Positions 1-21,337 of a stretch of 64,000 nucleotides of DNA are shown piece after piece. Below the pieces are notes generated by a model, which saw nothing but the letters and a program-made list of their open reading frames with translations, searched no databases and had not been told where the DNA came from. How positions within the stretch are numbered: the first letter of the stretch is position 1; the number at the start of each line of letters is the position of its first letter. The translations under genes and the position numbers were made by a program. The stretch is from Reticulitermes speratus (lineage: Eukaryota > Arthropoda > Insecta > Blattodea > Rhinotermitidae): NCBI GenBank assembly GCA_021186555.1, contig JAJKFL010000042.1, positions 7,220,281 through 7,284,280 on the forward strand. Reading direction: 5' to 3'.

Positions 1-676
1 GCAAAAGTGAGTGTTAATGTTTTATATATAATTTACTGCCAGAGTGGAATGGGGAGTGTCTCAGCTGTGTCTCCAGAAAGGAAAATTTACATTGAAAATT
101 TATGTTAAAAATGTGTCAAACAATGGACTTCAGTCTCGGTAAATTGTATGATGCATTGTGCTTTCTGTTGAATGGACGAAATGTCTGTATTAGGCACACG
201 AAGTTACAGCCATTGAGAGCATCAAGTTGTGCATGCACAGCAGGCAAGGAAATGAAAAGTTGTGAACTGCCAAACATTCAGTGGTTTTGTGTTTCAGAAT
301 AAAGTCAGATAAGTCAGCCTTAAAAGCAGAGAGTTCTGCGTCAGTGATTCATTATTGTGGTGAAAACCTTAAGGAAGGAATAACCCTTGTATTAATAAAT
401 GAATGTTTAATCACATAGTTAAAAATAAGGATAGGGAATCAGGTTTGGAACTGAATACAAAAATTCTACTGAAATACATTTAACAGTAGTTGCTGTCATA
501 TATATACTGTCAAGGGACAGTTGTGAATGGCTTAGTATCTTTGGGTGTTCTCTGTTAGGTCCACAGGAGGAAACAGAAATCTACAGAAACATTACAGTTT
601 TGTTAGTATTACGTTCGGTTGTAGAGGGATGTGACTTTTCTTTTTACGTAAATTTTGTTTGTGTTTTTGTGTTCAG
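1..676 (+). other. NVL intron sequence, nothing coding recognised
   Basis: Lies before the first NVL exon in the window and ends in its acceptor. AT-rich. The short open frames (102-302, 600-794) show no family resemblance and have no plausible splice phasing. Confidence 0.6.
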
Positions 677-11530
<10,854 letters not shown>

Positions 11531-12051
11531 AGGTGTTAAATATGCAAAATTTGAAGAAATGTTGGTCAAGTAACTGGTGTAATGTAAGTGTGTTGGAACG
11601 GTCTGTGGTCGTGATAGGCCATAACTCAGAGTTGGTATTCTGGGCTGTATTCTTTGGTCACTGTTTCAGCAAAAGATAGTGAATGATTGTTATTTAAATC
11701 TGAGTATACTGATGCTTGTTAAGGTGACAGTTAAGGTGTCATTGTTTATTTCTGTAGGATTTTAAAATTCCTCACTTCATTGTTTTGTTATGATTTCCAC
11801 TAACTGCTTAGGGAATACTCTGTACCAGGAAACTGCTAACAGTACATTACCTGCTCTTATCTGAATCTCTAAACAGTCTTAGTTTCCCTTGTTTCACTGC
11901 ATGTTCAGGGCAAACATAATTTCGGAATGATATATCTGAAGTTTCTGTAGCAACTGGAATAGAAGTCATTGCAAGTGCCGAAACGGACAAATCTGTTTGT
12001 CGTCATGTGTAGATATGAATGCCAAAATGGACATTTTTGTCCAACAATATA

Positions 12052-12225
12052 CAGTAAAACGCCTATTTAATGAATTGCTGGGTGATTAGAATATATTTCA
12101 CTGAATCGAGGTTTTCATTAAATGGAGATACATTGTTTATATAGAGCTATTGTCGGGACATGAAAAAATCATCACTAAATCCAGGATTTCACTAAATGCA
12201 GGAACATTAAATCGGGGTTTTACTG
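12052..12225. mobile_element. 174-bp MITE, TA target
   Basis: TIR CAGTAAAACGCC / GGGGTTTTACTG, flanked by TA on both sides, no coding capacity. A close copy lies at 16222-16396. TA duplication and form suggest a Tc1/mariner-type non-autonomous element. Confidence 0.85.
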
Positions 12226-12828
12226 TATATGTAGGCTTTTCACATTAAGTACGATATTGGTGGGACAATATGCGTGTGTAAATATTATGTATACATACTA
12301 CAGGCTTGAAAGTAATTTTGCAGTTGTGCCTCATATCAAGAGGGCATATAGGGGCACGGAGGTAATATACCATAAACTGGTGTATTCAACACTGTTTAGA
12401 GCATATTCAGCTTTATGCTCCAGCATCGGCACATGCATGTGACCCAGATACCCATCGAATACAAAGCTGGTACGATCGAGTTAAGATTTATACGAGTTGA
12501 CAGAAAAATTTATGTACTTTCTGGGAACCGAACTCTGATCTTTCTGGTAGTCATATAATTTATTCACTGCTGTAGCCTGTGCTTGTACTCACAGAACAAT
12601 TTGCAGGACTGTTTTTTCACTGTCCAAATATGTGAACAAGTTAAAAGCTTCTGGTTGTATTTACCCTTAGGAATTTTATGAAAGAATGAAACATAGCTCA
12701 ACCGTGAATGGCAGTATATGATGCGTTGTCAGAAGAAAGTTACTTGTTACAGAAATTATTACATACCTTATCATTAGATGTTCTGTGCAGGCAACTATCT
12801 CCTCCTATAACATGTTGCCAATTACCAT

Positions 12829-14612
12829 CTAGAGCTGTGCCTTTGTGTGATAGTCTTTCAAGCATCCTGATATGCACAGTCCAACATTACACACTTCACA
12901 CTTTGTTTGAATTTGGCATCTTCTTTGTACGGGCATGACACACTACACAGTCCATCCTCTTTTCAATTGTAGTAGGCCAATGCTGGCGACTGCTGTCCTG
13001 CAGGCGACCAATTCTTGTCGCCAAAGCCGATGGCCTACCTGCAAGTTGTAGTGGGCGTGACTGTGGTCCAGCGAGCTCTACCATATTCCTCACAAGTGTC
13101 AGTCTGAAGTCTCTGTGTGAAAGTTTAGAACCACAGGACTTCACGAGAATGTGACTGTTTAGAATTGTGAGGTGAAGGAGATGAAAAAACAATTTCTTCA
13201 TCCATTTCCATGTACAGTGACTGATACTGTAGCTGTAGTCCATTTTGTCTCTTTTATCAACGTAACCCATGTGTCAATTGTAATCCTGCACAATGGTTGG
13301 CTTCAGGATGTTTCCACTCTCATCACAAAAGTTACCTTCTGCTGGTGAAACATGAATATTTGTCAGCATGTGTACGTCACGTTTGTCCTTCCAAACCACT
13401 GCTGTCATGTTGCCATTTCTTCTGACCCTAACGTCACCCCGCTTGAGTTTCAATGTCTTGCTTCTGAAGTCATCTGGCATTCCCTTACGGTTTGATCTGA
13501 CTGTACTGCTGCAGTTTATTTTCTGTTTTGTCAGATCGTTATGTAAGTCAGGAGAAGAAAAGTAATTGTCCACATATAACTTACGGCCACACCCCTCTAC
13601 TCTTCTTGTCAGTTATAAGTTTTAAAACTTTCGCGGCGACATGATTCAATATAGTTTTCTCGGGCGCACAGCCGCGTCAATTCGTTTGAATACAACGTTT
13701 TGCCTGAGGATGGGGACGGAGCTAGTCCCCAAAACGTTGTATTCAAACGAATTGACGCGGTTGTGCACCCGAGAAAACTATATTGATTCTTGTCAGTTGT
13801 TTCACTGTAGCATGGGTCACTGTTGTGTCTGTTGTGGCACGTTGTCCGTCTTTCCCCAAGTACACCTCCATGTCATATGTGTAGCCAGTGGTGTCACAGA
13901 GTTTGAAAATGTTAGTTCCGAATCTTTTGTGTTTCTTTGGAATATACTGTTTGAATACAACCCTCCATTTGAAAAGTATGATCACCTCGTCAATTGCCAG
14001 ATGTTCAGAAGGGTTGTAAAATTTGGAATATGCAACGTTGAGCATATCAAAAGTTTCCCTAATTTTACACAGTCTGTCATAGTTTTTGTCATTATGATCA
14101 ATTTCTTTGTCATTGTCTGTGAAGTGCAAGTAATGTAAAATGTGCAAGAAATGGTCTCGTGCCATTGTATTGGGGCAGAAAGGTGTGAAGAATTGTTCTG
14201 TCCTTGTCCAGTAGTCCCTGAGTCTGTTGTGTGTGTCATGGCCCAATTGTACAATGATTGCTAGAAACAGAAATGTTTTGGAGTTTGTTATGTCAGGAAG
14301 TGGGGTTGGTGTTTCATCTTGTATGTCCAAATATTGGTGGTAATATCTGTTAGTCTCTGTCACCAGCAGATCAATAACAGATGCAAAATAGAGCATGAAA
14401 ACGCTCAGAGGTGATGAATCTTTATTTATGTGCGGTGCTACATTCTGCTTCTTGCCTCTATCACTGCCTGTAAATTGATGGACATGCGGCTGGTTAGCTT
14501 GAGACTGCAGCCCCCACTTCATATCCTGTTGTTGTTGCATTGACGGTGATGGTTGTTGTTCATCAGCGCCATCACCTTCATCATTTTCTGACTGTGTCCT
14601 CAACATACTCAT
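12829..14612 (-). pseudogene. piggyBac-type transposase, broken
   Basis: N-terminal part 14612 to 13799: acidic start, DYWTRTEQFFTPFCPNTMAR, HLAIDEVIILFKWR and TYDMEVYLG. After an inserted foldback (13615-13786) it resumes with YVDNYFSSPDLHNDL, HMGYVDKRDKM and a Cys/His-rich tail (CVVC..CEVC..CISGC..YH). The three Asp positions typical of piggyBac DDD transposases (in IDE, VDN and YVD) are visible. Breaks: the 172-bp insertion plus 12-bp duplication (184 bp, phase-changing), an in-frame TGA at 13274-13276, and a 1-nt frameshift near 12900. The original host-like stop is TAG at 12829-12831. Terminal repeats and the TTAA target were not located with confidence. Non-functional. Confidence 0.85.
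13615..13786. mobile_element. Foldback element inserted in the piggyBac relic, 12-bp TSD
   Basis: Second copy of the 7075-7246 family. Direct repeats TTCTTGTCAGTT at 13603-13614 and 13787-13798. The outer ends have the same orientation as the other copy, but the central loop is reversed (CTGAGGA now on the plus strand). GAAA has become AAAA, so its ribozyme core is dead. Confidence 0.85.
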
Positions 14613-14639
14613 CCAAATCGGTATCTCTGATTCAATGTC

Positions 14640-16215
14640 TTAAGGCTAAAGAGAATGAAACATAACATTCTGCTAAAATTTCTGTCTCTTAGAGAAGTGT
14701 TTCTTTTTTATATTGCCTCAAAATATTTTATAATAAACAATGATATACATTACCGTGTTCTCCACACTTTACTTGAGTAAATACAATTTATATCATAGAT
14801 CCAGCATTAATATTCTACCAGATATTCAAAATTTTCCTGACCATTGCAACAAATGTTTAAATTCCCAGAGAAAATTCTGGGTATTTAAATCATCGGCTTT
14901 TAAAGGTTAACTATCGTCTGTCGTGACCTTAGAGGGGTATGCCTAGTGCTCATTGTTATGTGAAAGGTCTTTTTTTTTTAACTCGCTTTTAGACATACTT
15001 ATGTATATATAGTTGTTCAGGTATGTGCTTGTTTCAAAACTGGCAAATTAAATGAAGGCTTAGGTTCTGCTTCCTTTTGCAGTACATTTGGTGTATAATT
15101 AATATGAATTTACATGAGCCACTGTAATTAACATGTTTATAAGTTCCTGAGTTGATGGGTATGGAGGCAATGGAGTTTTTTTTTCTCCATTTGAGAGCAT
15201 GAATAAGAATTAAATCTTGTGTTTTCTAAACAATTATAAATGCATTTATCATTCAATACAAGTTGCATATCACATATTGTCCAACATATATCGGCCTTGA
15301 AGCTGACTTCAGGGGCCTTTGTTAAAAGCTGTTTCTGTTAAGATTACTGTTTTTTGGAATGTGCCAAGGTACAGTCTGGTAGATAGGTACTAATGTTTTG
15401 GAGGAACCTGCTACCACTGTTTTCTACCCTGAAGATGGAGGCAACAGGTTTTTCCAATATTTCTGTTACACTATACTGTCACATCCCAGGGGACTGTAAT
15501 CTCAATATTTAGTGCCATAAAAATATCACATCACCTGTTGGCATTTTACAAATCTGACATTTTATTCTCTTCTTTTTAGTTTTTATTTACCGGTAATCTT
15601 TAGTGTACCGCCTTTTAAATCCTACAAATCTGCTGCGGCCAGAGCAGTATTCAGTTCACATGCTGACTGCAGGACAGTGTTTTCCGTTCCGGATGGAAAG
15701 GGAGAACATTCCATTCATCCATTAAAGGTTAAAAACACAGTACTTTGTGAGGTGGGTGTGCTTCCTTCATTAGGTAAAACAATAAAAATTATGACACTGT
15801 GTACCATGTTTTTGCAACCATTTAGACTTATCCTTTATACAAAAACCAAGTTTTTATGCACCATCAAACTGCCACATTTACATTTACCAATTAGCAAATG
15901 TTGAATGGGCACATGTTTTGGTGCACATAGTGCCCTTATTAGGCCCATATGCCTATTTTATAAAGTATAAATCAAATGTGATACATGACGTGTGACTTAA
16001 TCCACTTACCGAAACATGTTGCCCAATCAGTAATACAGAGAGTTTTTTAAACACAGGACTGAGCACTTAATGAGTGGCGTCGTCTGTCGTGTGTGTTGGA
16101 GCAGTGATGTTCGGTCAGCTGCGAGCAGTGCCATTATAAAGAAATACCCTGTGTAATGCAGATTGTTAATGTACACTCTGTGAGCAGGTTCGGCTTTTAG
16201 CTGGACACTCTGTAC
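14640..16215. other. Repeat-derived or unique intergenic DNA
   Basis: No gene seen. At about 15410-15450 a CCCTGAAGATGGAGG stretch is a decayed hammerhead-like core. The rest is AT-rich with no open frame resembling a family I know. Confidence 0.5.
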
Positions 16216-16221
16216 TTGATA

Positions 16222-16396
16222 CAGTAAAACCCCTATTTAATGAATTGCTTCGGGATTAGAATATATTTCACTAAATCGAGGTTTTCATTAAATGGAGGTA
16301 CATTGTTTATATGGAGATATTGTCGGGACATGAAAAAAATCGTCACTAAATCCGGGATTTCACTAAATGCGGGAACATTAAATCGGGGTTTTACTG
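16222..16396. mobile_element. 175-bp MITE, TA target (second copy)
   Basis: TIR CAGTAAAACCCC / GGGGTTTTACTG, flanked by TA; clearly homologous along its length to 12052-12225. Confidence 0.87.
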
Positions 16397-16411
16397 TAAT
16401 TGGTAAAAAAT

Positions 16412-16609
16412 AATTGTAGTTTAGGCTTTTGTTCTTGTGGGATGTTACACAGTGTAGGTTAGTAGATGGTTACCTATGTTTTTGGGACGGCCTATCGGTC
16501 CCATCTTGACCCCTGAAGATGGGACCGATAGGCTGTCCCAAAAACTTCGGTAACCATCTATCAAGCTACATTATGTAACATCCCACAAGAGCAAAGGCTT
16601 CAACTACAC
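16412..16609. mobile_element. Foldback element with dead hammerhead core
   Basis: Arms of about 90 bp (TGTGGGATGTTACA... to its complement TGTAACATCCCACA). Interior CTGAAGA, GGGAC/GTCCC at 16513-16539, but the following GAAA reads AAAA. Same broad family as 19450-19710. Confidence 0.75.
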
Positions 16610-17384
16610 TGTGTGGAAACCTCAAATCCTGTATAAATGTAGCTGTGTGATGGTGTAAATTAATTTTGTTTCCCATCCCCGCACGAAGTACACTGGGATG
16701 CAGTACAAAGCTGTCGTTTATAAAGGTCTACTTGTTTTCTTTAGTGTGCTTACAGGTGCTGGAGCTGATTGCTTGTGTGATACTGTTGATGGTATGCTGT
16801 TCTGATGAAACATGTAGACTGTTTTGTTACAAATGAAGACAAGAGGAACTGTCAGCTGTAATCAGCTGTGAGAAATAAATCAGTGACTTTATAGACATTT
16901 TAGTGTTCATAGAAGTGTGATTTCACAACATGAACTTAAGTATGTAATAATATGAATGGCATCTTATGTGAATAGGTCAACATTTTTAGTTATGTTGTTT
17001 TAAAAGTAATTTTATAATTTACGTAAGCCAAGTTTTTTTTTTTGTGTGTAGAATCACGTGTTTGCTCTTAAGAATATAGAGAATGTGTCTTTCTCGCACT
17101 TTAATTCTGGATTGTTGCTGTGTTTGAGCATGTGGGTGTCACAGCTGTGCCTCAGAGATACCCAGTTTTGAATCGCCATTGGCTTCAATTTTCTGTGACC
17201 GAGGATTTTAGTGGTTTTCCCCGCCTTGTCTGTGAATGCCAGGGCTATACCTTGAAGTATGTTGTATCTGCCTCCTAACAACTCACAAGTTACGGTGATC
17301 ACATCTCTTTAATATAATTTTGAGATGCACAGTTAACATTTGATTATTCGTTAACTATTTCGTATGTTTAAAACTGAATGTCAT

Positions 17385-17625
17385 GGTCAGTTGTATAGTA
17401 TTTCTGCCTCATATTGTGGAGGTTCTGGGCTCATATCTTAGCCTGGAGACTGCCCATCCTGACTAAGGTTTCCCCCCCCCAGACAAATGCCGGCATAGTA
17501 CCTGAAATCAGACCCCAGGCATTTCGTTCCACATCTGTTCCAGTTCCTTATTCACTAATCACCTTACAGTCTGACATCATGTAGTTTGAGCTGTGTACAG
17601 CATCATTAAATAAAGCGTGAATGAA
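17385..17625 (+). mobile_element. Old SINE-like repeat
   Basis: The pattern 'bad tRNA head, then AGACAAATGCCGGCATAGTACC... and CATCATGTAGTTTGAG' recurs, diverged, at 22090-22330, 35440-35640 and 55470-55710. Only the family resemblance supports it. Confidence 0.45.
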
Positions 17626-17650
17626 ATAGATATATATTCATTCTGAGATA

Positions 17651-18119
17651 CAGTGGAACCTCGAACTTCGAACACAATCCGTTCCAGGAGACGGTTCGAC
17701 TTTCAAGTTAAATTTCCCCATAAGAAATAATGTAAATTGAATTAATCCGTTCCAGACCCCCAAAATTTACCCAATATAAAACATTTTAAGTGCCTATTTC
17801 AAAAGATCATAATGATAAAACAAATATATTTAATTTCAATAATTGAAAATTTTTATTTATAATAGTACATACATAAAAAATATTGTATAATAATCAATCA
17901 ATAATAATAGTAGGACGGATATTACTGTTCACTGGAAGGTGAATTACGCTTCTTTCATCTGGACCAAGCAGAGAGAGAATGCGACCACGTGACGACCACG
18001 TGATTCTTTGTTCGACTTTCGAGTTTCTGTTCGAGTTTCAAAACCGGATTTTCCTCGAATTTTTTGTTCGAGTTTCAAGTTGTTCGAACATCAAACCGTT
18101 CGAAGTTGAGGGTCCACTG
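17651..18119. mobile_element. 469-bp pogo/Tigger-like MITE
   Basis: TIR CAGTGGAACCTCGAACTTCG and the complement of CAGTGGACCCTCAACTTCGA, flanked by TA. Subterminal TTCGA-rich repeats (GTTCGACTTTC, GTTCGAGTTTC). No transposase frame. The ends resemble those of pogo-group elements. Confidence 0.82.
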
Positions 18120-18744
18120 TAGTTGTTAAAGCCTGAGATGTCAGTGTGTGCAGTGACGTATGGTACAGTGGTACTTTTTGGTAGTCGCACGGCGCTGCGT
18201 ATCGACACACATGAACCAGGTGTAAGCTGCTTAAGAGGAACAGTTGATTTCTTACCTGCATGTCAAACTTATTGGATATTTTAATGTTTCATTTGTTATA
18301 ATTCTGTTAAGAAAATTGTCAGTTTTGTGTAATAAATGTGATTTAATAATTGCAAAACATGGAAATGATCCTGTAAAGTACATTAATTCAGTTCAGCGTA
18401 CCACAGTTAATGAACTGTTTCAGTTACTGGTTGAGCTGGGACATTTATTCCTCTATCACATTACGGTAGACACTTCACACTCGTGTCTTAGAAGGGTATG
18501 AGCTGCAACACGTTCTTTAAGCCTCTTTTTTTCTCTTTCGTTACAAATTACACCATAAAAAAATATCAACCACAAAAATGTACTGTAATGTGCTATTTAG
18601 TAAGATAATGTTACGTGGAAATTCTGCCGCATTTACATATTGTGACGTGTGCACACTGTGGCGTAGCTGTAGACTATGTGGAGCAACAGTACTACACAAA
18701 AATGCCTGCAATTTGATATTAATTGCTATTTCGATTATAACAGT

Positions 18745-18850
18745 TTACGTATTTGTGATTTCAGGCTTCTGCCGCGGTGTAAATCAGATCTTTGCTCTTC
18801 TGGGATATTACGCAGCGTTGCTTGGTAGTTGGTTGCGGATGTTGCAGCAC
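18745..18850 (+). mobile_element. Half of a foldback element
   Basis: ATTTCAGGCTTCTGCCGCGG ... CTCTTCTGGGATATTACGCA matches one outer arm of 19450-19710; the other arm and the core are absent. Confidence 0.5.
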
Positions 18851-19179
18851 AACACAGAGATATTAATGTTTTTATGTGGTTAATACATTGTTAAGTCACT
18901 AATTGTCTTTAACTGCTACATTTATATCTATTTTCTTATTTAATTGGAACGGACAGTTGGTGAGGTTAGGGGGTGGGGTGGGAAGTGTGATGTGGTGTCA
19001 CATGCCGTTAAATATGTAGGCTGATTTTGTAAGGTAAAATAAATGCTTGCAGTGCATATTGTCTGCTAGCACCTTCTGAATGACTTGGCTGAATTTGATT
19101 AAACTTTTTAGCAATATGTCATACTATTGGCAGCCAACCGTTGTTTGTTTGTTTGTGTTTTTTTTTTCTTGAACTTTAT

Positions 19180-19345
19180 TCATACAGGGTTTTTGCAGGG
19201 AAACCTGAAAGAAGGGGCTGAATTGGAAGACCTATGCACACATGACAGGATAATATTAAAATGGACTTCATAAAAAGATAGAATGGGAGGAGTGGGGACT
19301 GGATTAATTTGGCCCAGGGTAGGGATACCAAAGGAACTAGTAACT
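19180..19345 (+). mobile_element. LINE 3'-end fragment
   Basis: AATATTAAAATGGACTTCAT and GACTGGATTAATTTGGCCCA match the family at 56370-56500, ending in AACTTCTCAACCAGGACT. Frame-broken. Confidence 0.6.
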
Positions 19346-19449
19346 TCTCAACCAGGACTGTGGAGTTTTCTGTTATGTATATGGTCACTGTCACAATATG
19401 ATTGTATTGAGGTGTTTCTGTTTTGCTAGAAATATTCACATTATTTACG

Positions 19450-19710
19450 TTATGTTGTGGGCTGTGCGTGATTTCAGGCTTCTGCCATGATGTAGATGGC
19501 ATCTGCGCTCTTCTGGGATATTACGCAACGTAGAGTGGTAATTCTATACCGACGTTTCGGGACAACGTATCGATCCCAACTTCAAGGGTCAGGCAGTCCA
19601 AGAAGAATGCTCGGCCCTTGAAGATGGGACCGACAGATTGTCCCGAAACGTCGGTACAGATTTACCAATCTACGCTAAGAGCGCAGATGTCATCTACATC
19701 ATAGCAGTTT
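19450..19710. mobile_element. Foldback element, hammerhead core with C3 lost
   Basis: Long arms (TGATGTAGATGGCATCTGCG to its complement near 19700). Plus-strand core 19618-19652: UUGAAGA (C3 to U), GGGAC/GUCCC, GAAACGUC with self-complementary ACGU. Everything but C3 is kept. The other arm has the same core on the minus strand, also with changes. Confidence 0.75.
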
Positions 19711-20009
19711 GTTGGTTGAGTGTTTTATGTTTGATCGTAAAGAACAGTGTGTAGAATTTAGGCCTACTGCAAACAGTCACGACAGGCTGCCTACTGCCCA
19801 TTCAATAGCAGGTGTATTGCCTAACTGGAGTGTGAGACGTTAGCCAACTCAGAGCAGAATCATACTGGGTGTATTCAGATTTCAGTGACGTCACGATATT
19901 CCGAACCCCGTCTTTCCCCTTCGTCACACATCGTCCAGAAGTTTCCACCATATCCCACCCCTCGGAGCGTGACGTCATTTGTGGACGACTCCGAACTCTT
20001 CATGAGTAA

Positions 20010-20296
20010 GGTAAAGGTAAAGTTCACCCTTGAACAGGCCACGAAGGCCCAGAGGGGGAGTAGAGGTATAGCTCTACTCTTTCTTTAACTCTGGCACTAG
20101 ATGGGGGTGGGTGGTCAACTCCACGCCCCGGCCGCTTTAACCCCTGGAAATAGACCTTGTACCCATTGTATAGGAGGCTGGGTTGGCCCCAGAGCCGGTC
20201 TGGACAGCTGCGAAAAATCTCGCCCCCACCGGAGTTCGATCCCCGGACCGTCCAGCCCGTAGCGAGTCGCTATACCGACTGAGCTATCCCGGCCCG
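20010..20296 (-). mobile_element. tRNA-derived SINE, 13-bp TSD
   Basis: On the minus strand the head has a pol III A box (TAGCTCAGTCGG) and a B-box-like GGGATCGAACTCC, then a SINE body ending in AAAGGTAAAG/CTTTACC repeats. Perfect direct repeats TCTTCATGAGTAA at 19997-20009 and 20297-20309 show the insertion limits. Confidence 0.92.
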
Positions 20297-20309
20297 TCTT
20301 CATGAGTAA

Positions 20310-21095
20310 TGACTATTATTTGTTTTTTCGTTGGAGTGTACTGGTGTGTTGGTGTGGCAGTTCTGCTTGCTCAAGTATTACGTAAGTACGTAACCATTCG
20401 TCCATAACCGCTGCATACGGTGTAAGGCATGGTTTGCCTGTAATGCACGCGGTCGCGTCATTGATGACGTCATCGCGGTAACTTGCCGAGAAATCACAAA
20501 GTTGCAGTTTTGAATACGGGTAATAGTGTCTACGAGGGGGTACAGGCACATGATTTCTGAAGCAGGAACTCGGCGATTCTTGGTTGTATAATAAAGTTAC
20601 ACAGTTTGGTCCTGCAATCTGACGGTTATTTCATGAACTGACGAATGTTTCGGATATTACTGCACTCTGCTGGCACGTTAATGAAGTGTGAATCAATATC
20701 GATCGATTTGGACTGTTACCTGTTGCAGGCTTCAGGAAATTTTTGTAAACTGCTGAATGTTTTAAAACATTCACAGTGTGGTGTTACTATCTGATGGCAA
20801 TTTTAGGAGCTAAAAATGAGCTACTGAATGTTATCAGCTGTGACAGACAGTCAAGTGATGCAATCTGGAGCCAATTTCATTAAAGGTTATGTGTGTGTAA
20901 AATATGAACGCAGCTTTTTATATACGGGGGCCACAAGAGAAGTTGCATGGATCGATTGATCACTTCCAAATCCGTCCCGTAACCCTGATGTGACGTTTTG
21001 TACAGAATATCGGGTTAACAAGTTGCGTTATCTAGAAACTTAATTTTTTTAAAAAAGGCTAAAGACGCTGAGTTAAAATATAATGATATTACGAA
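20310..21095. other. Intergenic, nothing recognised
   Basis: Between the SINE and the poly(A) signal of the carboxypeptidase gene. No coding, RNA or repeat feature that I can support. Confidence 0.5.
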
Positions 21096-21098
21096 CTA

Positions 21099-21104
21099 TT
21101 TATT
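21099..21104 (-). terminator. Poly(A) signal AATAAA of the carboxypeptidase gene
   Basis: AATAAA on the minus strand, 37 nt after the TAA stop; no better hexamer lies nearer. Gives a very short 3' UTR, as is common for digestive-enzyme genes. Confidence 0.6.
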
Positions 21105-21140
21105 TCATACGCATGTTCTGTTATATACAAATGCATTTCT

Positions 21141-21337
21141 TTATGCTTTAGCTGAGAAGTTATCCTTCACATATGTGCCGAAAACACGCACACCCTCGAA
21201 GAACTGCCTCACATATTGCAGAATCTGTGAAGCGGGCAACTCGAAGCCATATCGCGTGTTGGTCAGCTCCACCGTATAAGACAGGTCGATGCCTTCAACT
21301 CCTTTCATGTAGTCGTCACTGCCACCAGCGGCAGCAT
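21141..21337 (-). CDS. Carboxypeptidase exon 9 and stop
   Basis: Acceptor accaacag; 64 codons after the split Tyr, then TAA at 21143-21141. Contains [19 protein letters not shown] with catalytic Glu, [11 protein letters not shown] and a C-terminal helix. Confidence 0.95.

Noticed and set aside
13641..14138. 165-codon plus-strand frame
   Set aside because: Antisense of the piggyBac transposase and the inserted foldback; no family resemblance.
15295..15345. GGCCTTGAAGCTGACTTCAGGGGCC as a ribozyme core
   Set aside because: It is a simple hairpin; no GAAA or NUH follows at the right place.
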